Assembly (NCBI GenBank): GCA_037074705.1
Contig: CM073591.1
Span: 73,886,532-73,950,531, forward strand
Source of the DNA: Zhengitettix transpicula
Taxonomy: Eukaryota; Arthropoda; Insecta; Orthoptera; Tetrigidae
Reading direction: 5' to 3'
DNA: 64,000 nucleotides
Shown here: positions 13,401 to 27,900 of the stretch, in pieces
Layout: the number at the start of each line of letters is the position of its first letter
How positions within the stretch are numbered: position 1 is the first letter of the stretch
The notes under the pieces: model-generated
Database searches by the model: none
What the model was told of the DNA's origin: nothing
What the model saw: only the letters and a program-made list of their open reading frames with translations
Translations under genes and position numbers: made by a program

Positions 13401-16400
13401 TAATATATCACTGTAAAGTTCGTATAACTTCTCGTTCATCGTAGTCTCTTTGCGGTACTATCAAAGTTTGAGATAAATAATGGAAAAGTTCTGTTGGAAC
13501 TTGAGTGAGTTTTTCTTAGAAGTTTTCAGCGATTCCTTACGCCACGCCGAGAAACAAAAGGGGATCTTAAAAATATGATAAATTAATGTTCTTCCAATTA
13601 TTTTACAAATACTTGATTATCTAAATGCACTTAGACTAATTATTAAATACTGTTGTAATGTTATGAATGGGATATAATGATTTTCATGCTAATATTAAAT
13701 TTAACGCATTATTTTACAAATGTTGTTTATAGGGTTTTTAATTTTATGAAGCAAAAATTAGATTCATTTTCTTCGTGTAAGTTTTTTTATGTCAGAATAT
13801 TTTCCCCCCAGTTTGATGAAAAACCTCTTCCGAATATAATTTGATTGTAATATTTTAAAAGAACTGTGATGTATTAATAAATGGACACTCATCTAATCAA
13901 TTAAATTATAAAGTTATAAAAATATACTTGATATTTAAAATTGTGTAATTACTAGACGTTTTTCTGTTTAAAAAGTAATTTCCTTTTAACGGTTTAGGCT
14001 CTTGATATCCTTCGTTTCCACTAAATTTACATGATTAATTAAATATAAAGCTATTAAACATCAAACTGAGGAGGTATTTTTGTTATTATCCAGTAAATAA
14101 ACAAAGCTTATAAAATGAGTTTCAGTCTACCGTCTATACGAATTTTTATTTGGCGACGTTAATCTACTGAGGTTTAATCATCGCAAACTGCCCAAGTACT
14201 TCATGCAAAGGGTGGGTGTAAAATGATTGGCCATTGTTTGCTTAAATGTCTTTGCTTTACATAATTAATTTTGCACGCAAAGGGCGATTAGGTAGCGATA
14301 ATCTCATAATACTCAACAGTGTGCGTGTATAAGGGTGAGACACACAGAGACACGTAGTGACAAAGAGATAATGGTGACTCAAAACTCGTAGTTGGGGAAG
14401 AGCTGATTATGAAAATACGAGGACAATTTAATTACAAAAAATGTGTAATTTTTATTATTCATTCACTCCTTGTTTAATTTACTTTGTGTGAAGTAGTTTT
14501 TAAGTAGGGGACAAAATATGATAAATGAAGCGCACATCTGTATTTTAATTAAACAATCCTGCAAATCGTTCCAAAATTTAAGCGATTAAAAAAATTGGTC
14601 TAATTGGATTGACTATGTTTCTTAAAATTTGTTCGCATTTTAAATGTAAGGAATGCCAATGAGATTGCATCTTTCTGAAGATGGTAGAGTTTCAACGCAG
14701 CGTAAAACGAGCAAACTCAGACAATTTATTTCGGTCATGAGGTGTTTAAATTACGTTTTTATACTTCCCAATCATTTTGTGACCATTTAAGTTGTTTTGG
14801 GTAGCTAATTATAAGTTTATCAACTAAATTAGTTACTGGTGTGTGATTCATAATGTTTAAGTCCTACGTAACAATAAATTTTATTTTATGTGGACATTTT
14901 TTTCTTAAAGTTTTTATTTTAACTGTGCACCTGATTCTTATTAAATATAAATGCATATCTTATAAATTATTTTTACACTAACACAACTCACACGTTGTCA
15001 ATATGGCCTGAAGTCATAGTTGTAAAAATTGGCGTATAAAAATTATTTACAGGTCTTCTGTAGGTTCAGGGTAAAAATCCAACTTATTGAATAAAACAGT
15101 GACAAAGAATTCTTATTAATGGAACACAAAATATATAGTTTAGTTGTATGTAATAAAATAAAATTCACGCGAGCAAAGACGCGGGAAACAGTTAGTAATT
15201 ATTAAAAGTATTCAAAAATATACAAGTGGGTCGTTACCTACATGTTTGTAATCTCATAGTCTGAAAAGCCAAGAAATAGGAAAATAGTGAACTAAATTTA
15301 AATGCATAAATTCTTGACACTTTCTAAGTCTCACCGACTTTTACTCAGTAACAATCTATCCATAAAAATAGTTCTGCATTATTTGAGAGAACCTGATGAT
15401 CTGCAAAATATGTTTTTAATAAAGGAATTTCATTTTTATTATTACTTCTCTTCATAAGTTAAGTCGAACAAAGTTATTTGCAGAAATGAAGGAATTGATG
15501 TTGGACAACCAAGTCCTATGAAACATGCTTTTGAACCTCAAAAATTCTATATATACGAAAGAAATGAAAATGTACTAAATTCAGGTCAATATACCTAAAT
15601 TCCATTGATATTTATTCATAATTTTTCAAAGTCGGCTGACATAAAAACAAGTAGAGAACGTATACGTCTTTGAAAAGTTTGAATATTTAATATTATATGT
15701 CAAAAAATAACGTTCAATAATCACCAATTTTCTATCGTTACACACATTATCTTGCATCCTATTTTTCCGCCATATTTCACAGCGTCTTTTATAGTTTCTT
15801 CAAAAAGCCGAGGGTCGAATTATTGGTGAACAGACCAGCTTTTACTTTTTCTTCCAACTCTGGGTTCTAATCACGATTCTTATTTTACTTATCGCCTTAA
15901 TACATTTTATTGTTCAAATAAATTCGGAATTATGACGCATATTTTATGTAAACACCATTCGAACTTTTACAATTTCAATTAATCATGAAAGAAATTCATT
16001 TGATAATTGGTTAACACGCAAAGTTACTTGATACTATATGGAATTGTGATTACTTAAATTAACGAAAATTTATTAACCGCAGTTTTTGTGATATGACATA
16101 TCTACGTGTTTTTACAAGCAAATGTTTACCTGAATTCTGCAGGAGTGCCCCAACCCGAAGCCAGGCCCAGATGAGACACCTTCAGTTTCCGGTCCAGGCG
16201 CCACGTCAGCAAAGTTTCTGAATGGAGCTGCGGCCCTTTCCCCAAATTCAACACTCCTCTGTCCCAGCTGAGCCAGAATGTTCTGAAGACCTCTCCTGAC
16301 AACAATCCTGAGGTCTCGGCGCTCACGAGACGAACTCCGTACCCTGCAGTTAAGGAGAAGATCCAGATCTTATACATGGACATACAACTTGAATAAGTCT

Positions 16401-19400
16401 TTTATTATTTAATTTTATAACCCATCCCTACATTTAAATGTATTAAATAACTATCACGTATGGGTTTCCCTCTCTTTCTAATCAATTTATGTAATGATAG
16501 TTTCGTTTTCTGTAAATGGTTATGACTAATATACATTTTCAACTATGTGAAGTATCTGTACTCTTCATACATTGCGAGTTGGCAAATGTTTGCCGGAAGT
16601 TACCTTCTGAGGCACAGACACCGTCGTCCCACTCTCCGTTCGAGCACCGACTAAACACCAGAATAATAAATAATCAAATAACGACTTAAGGTAGAGGAAT
16701 AATAACGTTTTTGTTAATTTGCGTATGTCCTAACTGGTTATGAGAATATTCATTACTCGCCACCTTCTCAGTAGTAAATATAAACTTATTTATAAAACTC
16801 CTATGTGAAGAAACGTATGCGTTATTATTAGTTACATCATATTTCATAGACCTTATCTTAAGATATATTATTCTTTACGAAGTAATGCTTATTAAATTCG
16901 GTAACAAGAAAGAAAAGTAAGTCATTGAATTAATTATTACAGAAGGAAGACGTTATTAAAAAGTGTAATGTTTGGTAGTTTAAAATTAAGGACGTTATTT
17001 GAGATTATTATTAAGAGGAAGCATGGGAAAGAAAAATTAATATAAATGCGAGTAATTAAGTCCTTAATCTAGAGATTAAGCTTCCGGAGGACTTCCGCTA
17101 CTTTTATGAGTAAAATGCTGTGTTTTAAGTGAAATGACAAACTTCCCCGAGGAGTATTATTTACTTATGTTTAATTCTTCCTTGCTACAAATAAACTTTA
17201 CAACCATGGAACGAAAAGGAAAATACTCTTTATGAATGTGATGACGCTTTTAATCTTGACACCTGGCTCTTCCTTTCTACGGTCCCGAGGAAAAAGGGCT
17301 ATTACGCGATAGCAAAGAAGAATAATTATGTAGTATAATTAATTAACGCCATGGGAAACGCGAGGAGTTGAATTACCGCGATAGCACGTGGCAAACGGTT
17401 CTTTCAGCAGCCGGGGACACATTTTTCTTTGTCGCCTATTATTTTATTTTTTTTCCCCCTGGAAGAGAGCTGCTCTTGCATATTCCGGGTCAAACGCTGA
17501 GAAATGCGGCATGCGCCCGGGGAGCCATTTCTCACAACGAATGGGTCATAACATTAGTGTAACAACCTCCGTCCCTGGACCCTCGCACGCACTTTTTAGC
17601 CGCGAACAGGCTCCGGAGCGCTGATAAATTGCGTAGAGTGCGTTCCCGTGCATGGAGCTGGAACGCAGCGTAAGGAATCTGCGGGTAAGCATGCTTCACT
17701 GAGCATACATCAAGGCGGTACACGATAGATAGCCACAGGCAGAAGAAAGAAATATGCAAAAAAAAAATTCTCAGACAAATTTTAGATGGAACATTCAATC
17801 ACTTAGCTTTCAGAACCGACATATTCCTTCAGGATACCAGAAACCCTCTTTGCTCCTATACATATTTTTTAGGTGAACATTTAATCTCCAAAGCTTAAAA
17901 TCCTTACGTTTCTCTAATTTTATAGGTTAAACGCTGGTAGTATTAATTAAAAACCAGTGAATGATCTCTATCAAATAAAAATGATTGTAAACTAAGTTTA
18001 TTATTTTTTCAGCAGCATAACGTATGAGATCAGGTGTAACTAGTGTGGTTACATTATGAAAATATTTTAAATTGAACTTCCCTTTATTTTATGAGAGTAT
18101 TTAGGAAATATTAATTCCAAATATAATTATTTTTCTTAATATTCCTTGTTTTCATAGGTTATAGACGTAAAGGTAGTGAAAAATTTACTGGAGTAATTTT
18201 GTTTTATTTGAGAAAGTATTAATATTATAAACGATAAAAGTAAAGAAGTAATATATTTACACATCAACACGAAAAGAATAAATTTTGTCCGATAAATATT
18301 AAGACCATGTAAAATTTATATTCCTTTCTAAAAAATATTTTAATGTAATTTATTGCATACACAAAACCTTATTTATAAGGTCAAAAATATGGCATATTCT
18401 TGTAACTGCTTTCTATACTTTTTTGAATGCTATGTAGAAAATTCTTCTCGTGTAAATTGTATAAAAATACATTGGTATTCAACAATTAAAAAATTACCGA
18501 TAATAAACGTTTAAAATTACAATATGTTTGCTGTATCCACAAGTACTTTTATAATTATTATTTAAATTAAATTTCAATTAAAGAAAGAGCTAAGTCTCAT
18601 ATATACACTGAAAACTGTAGTAATTAAAACAATAGCAGAAGAATATTTCGTGTAAAAAGGAGATAAGTGTAACTCACCGTGGGATCCACGTCCAATCCAC
18701 GTAGTATCACCAAGCATCACTTGGTAGGATCGCTCGTTTGCGTAACGGCCGTCGGACAGCACAAACAACGCATTGCGAGCGGACCTAGCCTCGAACACGA
18801 GACCCGCCCGGTTCCGAGGAGCGGGCAACCACTCCAAACGGAAGTCCTCCGGGGCAGAGATAATTAACTTTTCTGCAAGAAAAAAGGTGCAAAATGAAAC
18901 GTTAATCAAGAACGTGTGCGATTTAGGAAGAAAGGAAAGAAGAAATAACGTAGTTTCAATGGCTTATTTGCATGTCGCTCTATAGGAGTGTGATTAAAAT
19001 TACGAAACTTTCACCTTCATAAAAGATAGAATAGTAATGTAATGCGGGAAGCTGACAGACGATCCTACATGCATATAGGCAACCATGCGTACAAAAATTC
19101 ATCTTCAGAAAAAAAGCTAATTTTTTTTCTAATCTGATATATCGCTTATTGGAAATAGAAATATGCAGTCATTGTAGAAGAGCTCTGTAAAGAAATATTT
19201 GAAAAAATAATATAAAAGTGCGTTTAAAGTATAAAGTGCGTATTAATTAAACAACAAGTATGTTTTATTTTCATTTATTTATACGATGCGAAGTATTGTG
19301 AAGTGTCTGATGTTCAAGGCATCATAAATGTTAGTAAATAGAATTATGAATACATATATAACAAATAGCATATATATATATAAATTTTAAATTTTATATA

Positions 19401-22400
19401 AAATATAAATGATTAATTACTAACTTTGAGAATTGATTAAACAGAGTATTTTTAATCATTCAACGATTAAATGAAAAATAATAATTAAAAAAGAGGGAAA
19501 TAAATACGTGTTAATTATACAATGTTATGAGAAAACGTTTAAACCATTTTAATTTACAAATTATTGAGAATATCTCAGGAAATAATTATAAAATCACTGT
19601 TTTGCATATTGAACTGTAGGCGTCTAATGAGAAAGAGTGATTTTTTGTGACAACTTCGGAACTGTGCGGTCGGTGGTCTTTTTCTGGCTCGAGGAAAGAG
19701 GCTGTCTTTGAAAATTTACTTACTATGTGGAGAGGCGACGCCAGATTTTAATTCAAGGTATGACATCAGATCTCTGTATTCCTTTTCTGTCCATATTAAT
19801 ATATAGCACATATAGCACATATGTATATAAACTCGTAAATGAAGCTCACGAAACACTTTATTTGCAGCTGTTAGGGGAGCTGCGAAATTCTCGGAAGCGG
19901 ACTTGCGTCATACTGCGGATGTATTTGCTGGTTGGACTGATCCCACGTGCTCGTCTCCTGTGAAGTAGCTTGGATTCGCAAGTGGTTACCTTCTGTGAGT
20001 TAAACACTGCTCGCAAAAATGTAATCCATTTTCTCCCTCTTTCTCTGCCACTTATCATCAAGTACTTTCAATTTTCACCGCCCCATTTCCTCCTTCCCTA
20101 TAAACTCCAGTTTTACTACTAACGACCCTCCTTTGATAATCACGTTAAATCGACTAATCATCTCCTCCTTAATTAAGACTGCCTCTGTCCTTTTCATCAC
20201 TTAAAAAATTACAATCAACCCAACCAAATTTGTGAGAGCAATGACCTCCAGCTAAAATAAAAACTTTCAGGTCAAAAATAATTTTGTACCATGTGTTGTA
20301 TCAAAGCATGTTTACGTCATATTTTTGTGGACGCTAAAAGCCTTAATAGAACGCTGTACAAAATTAGTTAGCTGCCGAATATACAAGTTCTGCCTTCTTC
20401 TATTCAAAAGACTTTGCAAGTCCACAAAATAAGGTAACATTTTAGAATAATTTCCTGGACACTTTCACTAACTAGTTTAATCACTAGAATAGAATGTGGT
20501 ATAGTTGTTATGGTACGCATAAAGCCAATTAAAATGGTTGTTAAAATTCACAAGAAAATGGGAACAAAGAATATATATGAAGGATTGCATGAAGATTGGT
20601 GGGATGTAGATATTATACTTTTCTGAGGTTAAGGAGTGGAAGACGTTGCAGCTACGTACTTACCGTTGGCACAGAAGTAGGCGCTATCCGTGGCTGTTCT
20701 CCGGAGACCTTCTGGCCGAACTAGCGTCGTGGCTGACCTCAGGATTGACCCAGCCAAGGATCCATTTCCAGGTTCGCTACAAGACTCTCCCCCATATCCG
20801 GAGACCTCAGCTGCAAGTACAAACAATTTGAGGCTCATTGTTCATTCACAATTCACTTGTCACCGGTTAACGATGATCGAACGGAAAGAGATGTGATCAG
20901 TGTTAATGGCCATGTCTGAACGTTACAGTGTTTTCGTATTTGTTCCAGGAAATTGTCCATTCTGCACGATGAATAGGGAGAGAGAATGAATGGAGAACAA
21001 TTAACCAATATAAAATGGATGAAGTACAAAATGTACAACAGGGTAGCGAGGGAACTGTCGTCAGCTGCACAAGTTATGGCTGTCAAAATATTCAGAAGTT
21101 AATAGATTACAAGTAAAATAATGGACTGTTTTATGTTTGTAAAGTGTTGTCAAGCTAAATATCGATAGTATTTATCTCAGCCAAGTGAGACATGTATAAA
21201 ATCAACAGGTGCAACTTGAACCTTAAGACACTTTTATGTAATAAGTAATTTATTGACTCTTCTTTGAACTAACGCCAGCGAATTCAATTGATATAATATC
21301 TTAGATTTCGTATTATTTTCACTACTTACACAGACAATACAATGGATCAGCGGGGTTAGTTTATTGAGTCACGAATAATGAAAGAAACTTAACCTGTCAT
21401 ATTCTTGACGCCTGGACTGGTGACGACGACTCTCACCACGAGGGAAGTGGCTCCATGTGGACCTAGACGTAGTTTCTCAGTGACGTAGAGCAGACCACTG
21501 CTTAGGAAGTGAGCGCCTTCTGTCAGAGCCAGAAGTGCTGTCACCTGCAAACGAACACAGGGAAACTCTTGCATGCTGTATTACAGTACTTAGGGTTCTG
21601 TCGCTTTGGTAAATCGCCCTCACCATAGAACACCTCTCTCACCTATCGAAGAAACTGCTGTATTAGAATTCCTTCCCCGAAAAATAGTTGTATAAATTAA
21701 GCAAGACCTTAATTTCAATTAAATGAATTTTGATCCTTGTTTTGGAGAACGATATTAAGTTTTTAAATTCTAACTAACTAATAAACCGGTTTTATACACG
21801 ACAACTTCAGTTTTAAGCTCATGAAAACTCTGGTACGATAAAATGTTTCAAAACTTACTGGAATTATGCGAAATTGGTATAGAAAATTAAGAGAGGAAAT
21901 TTTATATTTGATGAAAAGAATCCAATTTTTTTTATTAAAAAACTAGTTGATTGCCTGGCATTACCCCAGTATTTATTTATAGTAGATCTAACAGGAACTA
22001 ATACAACACTAATTTCATAACACTTCTCATCCTGTCTCAATACCGACGGGGGCTATAAAAGTGTCACAGTCCCTCTCTGCGGCACCTTAAACTGCTGATT
22101 CGACGGTAATAACAGCCTTTTCGGACCTATTTCCGTTCTCAACCGCCACCTCTATGCCAAAGGGGTCGCGGTGTGCTGGGGGTTGAATTTAATCGGTATG
22201 GTGAATGCCAGAGTTTAACACAATAATTCCCACAGTCGTGAATTCGACACTAATCTCGGTCGGTAACACATTATTTTTATGCCTCATCGCTATGTGCGCG
22301 GAATATGTACATAAAAATCACTTTTTATTTTTAAGATGAGAATGATGTATGAAATTTCTTCTTAAGAGCATATCGAATTCAATATCGTATGTATGTACTT

Positions 22401-24866
22401 TGATATCGGCCATATCAAAATTTTATTGATAGGGTCACAGAAGAGAATTGGGTTTTAATGTACCATTTTAACTTTTATTTTTCTCTTAAAAATTTGTTTG
22501 TTTTTCTAAACAACGCTCTCTCTTAACGTTTAAAAAACTTGGTGAATTTATGTAAACATAACTTAAGAAAACATTTAAATATGGAAGCAATATGAAAACG
22601 TTTAAATTGATCAAATAAATTCTGACACTTTAAAGTACAATAGGGATATAATATTAGAATATATCGATTTGGATATTAAATTTGTGTATTAATATCATGC
22701 AATGACGAGAGGCGATATACACGTAATACGGACTGAGTTATAATATAATTCTGTAGGATGTTCAGATGACGTGATTCCACCTATTTATACGAGGTCAAAG
22801 CACGTAACACTTGTGGGTATCGGAAGACAAAGTGCCAATATTTGGTTTCAGCCCGCAATCCTCGATATCCCTTCCGCCGGGAATTCGGACCTAAGTTCTG
22901 TTTAAAGTTTCATTTAGTCCTTCCTAAAGTTTTCGACTAAATAAAATAAGTAATAGAAAACCACGGCATAGTAGAGTGGAAAGGAAATATGATCTTGTGG
23001 TGGTAATATGAAAGACAATAATACGATAACTATAATTATCTGACATTTAAATTTTACAATAAATTAAATAAATCGGTCACAAGGCAAAAAATTAATGAAT
23101 CAACTGAAAAAAATACAACTACTCATTTTTTCGTCCTTAATTCAGAACTTAGCCAGGTGTAGATTGGGAATATTGTAAATAATTTTTATGCTTTGCCAAC
23201 ATCAACCAAAAATTGATGTTATATAAATAAATTTTGAATAGAATTTCAAAGGCACTCTTAATCTGCGCTGCTTGTTGTAGTCAAATAATTTTTTTTTGAC
23301 TGGTATTAATAAAATATTTTGGCATTGCATAAAAAGTTATTTAACGCCAGTAATATGAATTTCTATTCTAATCAGAGCAAACCGAGGTGAAACGTGAGTT
23401 AAAATGATTCATTTATGTGGCTTCCGCAATTATTATTAACTTAACCTCAGAGATTGTAATAAAGTTTGTGGAAGCAGTCGTAGTTTAGATATCGATTGTA
23501 GGAGAATAATACTGCGTAGCGAAAATAATTGCGGTAATTTTTAAACTTTAACTGGCAAAAAAATTCGCCAATTGGCCGCTCCGGTGATACGATCATTTGC
23601 TACTGTCTATAAATTTTCAAGAGGGCCATATTCGTTGGGGATGTAATACCGTAACTACGCGAATACAATGCACGCTGTTTTTGTCCAGAAAAGGTTACGG
23701 ATTTTTTTTTATTAGAATTGGAAGCACTTTTACTTTCAGTACAACTTATATATCCGTACTTCACCGATAATCTTAATAAAAATTATCGTAATTTCCCTCA
23801 AAATGTAATGTGGCAATTTCCGATTTTATTTCATTTATCGTTGGTTTTTAATTGCGTAGAGTGATTTATTGAGGCGTTTACGAAATGAATCTCAAAAGGA
23901 GAAATACATGTTTTGACGCTAATTTCTTTATGCTAAGAAAAGGGTAATAGATAGGTAGCAAGTGTTGGGAGTAATATTGTTCGTTTGCGGCAGCTAAAGA
24001 CATTGGCATTATTTGCATCTGCTTTATCTCTCGCAAAGGAAAACATCTGTATCGCTACATTTCAGTTCACTTTAAGACAGCTGCATTTTGTCTTCTTGGC
24101 TAAGAAGAATAGGGGAGACGGACTGGCAGTGCTGGAAAATTTCGTCGTGCTAAGCTTATTGACACAAGTGTCCGTTAGGCCTGACTTTTTGCACACGTAG
24201 AATAATAATATATTATATAGTGGGAGAGAGATTGTGCGTGTTATCTTGTAGGTGGCGCGAGCAATACTGATAACGAATACTGTAGGAAGAGCTTTAGAAC
24301 GCAGAGGCATGACATTATGACAGTTAATAGCTTGTGTCTTCCAAATATGTAAATGAAGAAGATTAAACAATGAAGTAATTGATAATCATCAATAATTGTA
24401 ATAAAATTAAATAAAGGATAAAAAAAACCGTGGTTCTCATCCAGTAATTGCTAGAAGGTTTTGTAATTCGAGCTATAGTCGGTTCCACGAAAATGTAATA
24501 TCATAGTCAAGTGATAACCATACCGCTCCTCACCCTTCGTCCATCGGTGTTGCCAGATTGCGTAGTCCCTTACTAGTATATAACGTACAGTCGCCGCGCG
24601 TGGATGTAATTCGACACAACGTTCGGCAACGTAGCCATAAGAGTCACTGGCCTTGGTATTACATTTTCGTGGCGCAGACTATAAAAGGAGAAAGAACAGA
24701 CAATCGTAGTATTACCATCAGATTTAAGGAAATATAGATTACTGTTTTATTAATACACCATACAGGTGCATTACATTCGTCAAAAAGTCTTTTTTTTGTT
24801 TCATATTTTAGGTGAGTATTAGATTCAGGTAAATACGCTGTGAGTCAAACTAGTATGAAGATGAAA

Positions 24867-24912
<46 letters not shown>

Positions 24913-27900
24913 AGAGAGAGAGTGGTGTAGTTATGGATTGAACTAATTAATTAATTTGTAACTCTGAACTGGTTCTATAATTTTCTGTGTCCGAAAATCT
25001 CAAACTTCAAAAATTTCATATTTCTTTCTAATGTATTAAGAAGACTTGCTTTAGATAATATTTTATTTTATTGACTGTTTTAATATATACTTATCGACCA
25101 ATTAACTTTCTTTTTATAATTCAAACTTTTTATTAAATAAATATTTTTTAATTAGCCAACTTTACGGTACTTACTTTCAGTTTTTGATCCATTGAAAGGT
25201 TTTCCTTGAAATTAGAAACGTTTCCTCAGCCTAAATGTTATTATTAATAAATAATAATAAAATGTTATATTTTATATAGCAAAACTGCACATAATGTTTT
25301 TAGTTATTATTATATACATGATATCCAACGTTTAATGATGAAAATAAAAATCTGGACTTTGCATTCACGAATAAGAAAATTAATTTATCTTTTATTTTTT
25401 AGCCATCCTGATTTTATTTAAAGTACGCTTACAATGGCAATACTTTATGTAAATTGATAGTGTCAATTGTTTACCCAGTATTTATATACCAGTCTTCAAT
25501 CACGCTAACCTATCAGTCATTCTGTTTAAGTACACACATGCATGTATCGCTAGACGGTCGATCGCCTATTTGAGGTTCACTGGCGCGTGCTCTCGCGCGG
25601 TTTCCAATCAATCCAGGTATCTTTTGCTTCTGAACACTGGTACGGGACACATTTCCTGAGCCTCATCGAGTCGTCTCTTTTTCCGCGTGATATTTAGTTG
25701 AACAATTAGGCAACATATGATCACAAGATTCTCAGAAACGCACGTACTCGGTTGAATGTCCTGTTCACAATTGGAGCTTAATACGTACTTTTTTTTTACA
25801 GTGACTGACAGTCAAGTAACGAACAGCTTATCGTGTTTCATAATTCAAGACATGATTAAACTGAGGCATGGTACTTACTGTGTTTACGTTAACTGCGTTT
25901 GTTTAACCATTAAAACTGGAACATTTACCAGGGTTTCATCTCTATGGTTAACTTTTACCTTCTAGATTGCATTTCATGCACTTTGGAACCTAACAGAAAG
26001 GCAAGTTGAAAGACATACGCAGACGATGAAATGTTTTATCTATACGAAGATTATGCAACGACTTAATATTTACCTTGCAGTTAAAGGATAAAAAATCCTG
26101 ACGACTGACAATTTACTTGAAACATTTTGAATTTGCTGGACGTCGGAAGTGTGCTCATATTTCTGCCTTATCCTGGGTTTTAATATATGTGAAATAACAA
26201 TAATAGCATTCTTCTGAATGATTTGGGGAAGCCAAAAAGGATGACCGAAAGAAGATTAGAACCCCCAACAACTTCCATAGCCTACCATTGATGGAATTCT
26301 GTTTTTCACTAAATTAACCAAATAGTTAAAAGAATAATATCACTACACAATTATTCAATTAATGATTAATAAATGTAAATTTAGAAGTAGCCGTCACTAC
26401 TAAAATTATGTAATCGTATGATGGTGTGACGCATATTTTGTTTTATTAAATTTGTTTAGCAATAAAGCGTAAATATTTTTCTTATATTTTGTATTTTTAA
26501 GCCAGCATACGCAAGTACTTTGTTTTCTGCCAGTCGTAGAAGCAACTGCACAACCAAGCAGAAAAAATTAGGTAAAGCGGACGCCGCCAAAAACAGGAGG
26601 AATCAATTATCCCAAGGGATTAGTATAGACCAGTTGGAATTACACTACGTACAAATTCTATTTTGAAACCTACATCTGGGATTTTGGAATATATCAGAAT
26701 TGGTGACCTTTCTAGCTCCTCCCATGTCATGAGAATAGACAAATGCGAGAGATAATGCTAATGCGGTTGGGAAAATTGATCTGGTTGGAAGGACAGTTTA
26801 GTAGCCAGCAGTCGAAGATGAGAGAAGCGTTTTTGTAGCCAGAAGCCGAAGATGATAGGAGAAGTAGTTTAGCAGGAATTGTAAGAAGTTGACCAGTATC
26901 AGCGTCGGCGGGGTTGCCGAGGAACAAGCACGTGGCCACAAACACCGAGACACCGCGTGGGTCTAAAAGCACTTGAGAAAGAAGGAAGGACGGATAACAA
27001 AGCCAAATTTCCTTGAATGGAAGGCAGCAGTAGCATGGGGCGCCGTACTTTGAGCGGCCGTGCGTGAGCGGCCGACAGACCCTTCCTCAATCGTCCCTTC
27101 CTCAATCCTGACCGCTGAGCGAGTAGGTATAAAGTTTTCCGCAGAGCAACTTTATTAGTCTTTAACAATTATTATAAATGATCATTTTTGGAATATTTTG
27201 TTTTGTTGGAAGTTTCAGAAACACAGATTTTGAAATTAGATCATTTAATTGACTTTACAACTCCTGAAGAGGTCCTAATAAATTAGGGATTTAACTTTGA
27301 GAATTTTTTTTCTATTATAATGTTTAAAAATTTAAATTAATAATAAATTTATAAACAGGTTGACGTTTTAATTTATTTAAGGACGTCAGATAAATATTAC
27401 TGTTAAAATATTTGTATCTTAATTGACCATTTCTAAGCATATTTATTAAACGAATCACTACCAATTGGAACAGTTTCCATATTATAGATAGAGATAGAAA
27501 TTATAAATCCAGATAAGTATCAGATAAAGTTGCTCTTCGGAAAACTTTATACCTGCTCGGTTAGCGGTCAGGATTGAAGAAGGGTTTGTTGTCCGCACAG
27601 AATACGACACCGTAGCACGGAAGGATTATGAGTCACTCGTGTTCATACACAAAATCAAAGTATGCAAATTCTGTTGTTGTCTGTCTCTGCTACGCTATAA
27701 ACACGAAGGTGAGGGAATTTATTCGCTCCGTTTCATATTCTTATTTGATAAATATAATTGTAGTAAAGTTAATAAATTGTATTAATTTTTTTTAAAAAAA
27801 ATTCTTTTGTGAATAAATTAGAGTTCGAACTGAAACTTTGTATCATTCACTGGCGCCAAATTACATTAAATTAAATTAATTCTAAATCAATTAACAAGAC

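Larger units (their letters stand above)
6103..16129 (-). other. Intron i/h (10,027 bp)
   Basis: Largest complete intron in the window, AT-rich throughout, without any frame resembling an exon. It contains a GC-richer island (10960-11290) and the 3' end of an RTE-type LINE (15163-15197). The open frame at 6614-6814 has no protein features. I see nothing else that can be named. Confidence 0.7.
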
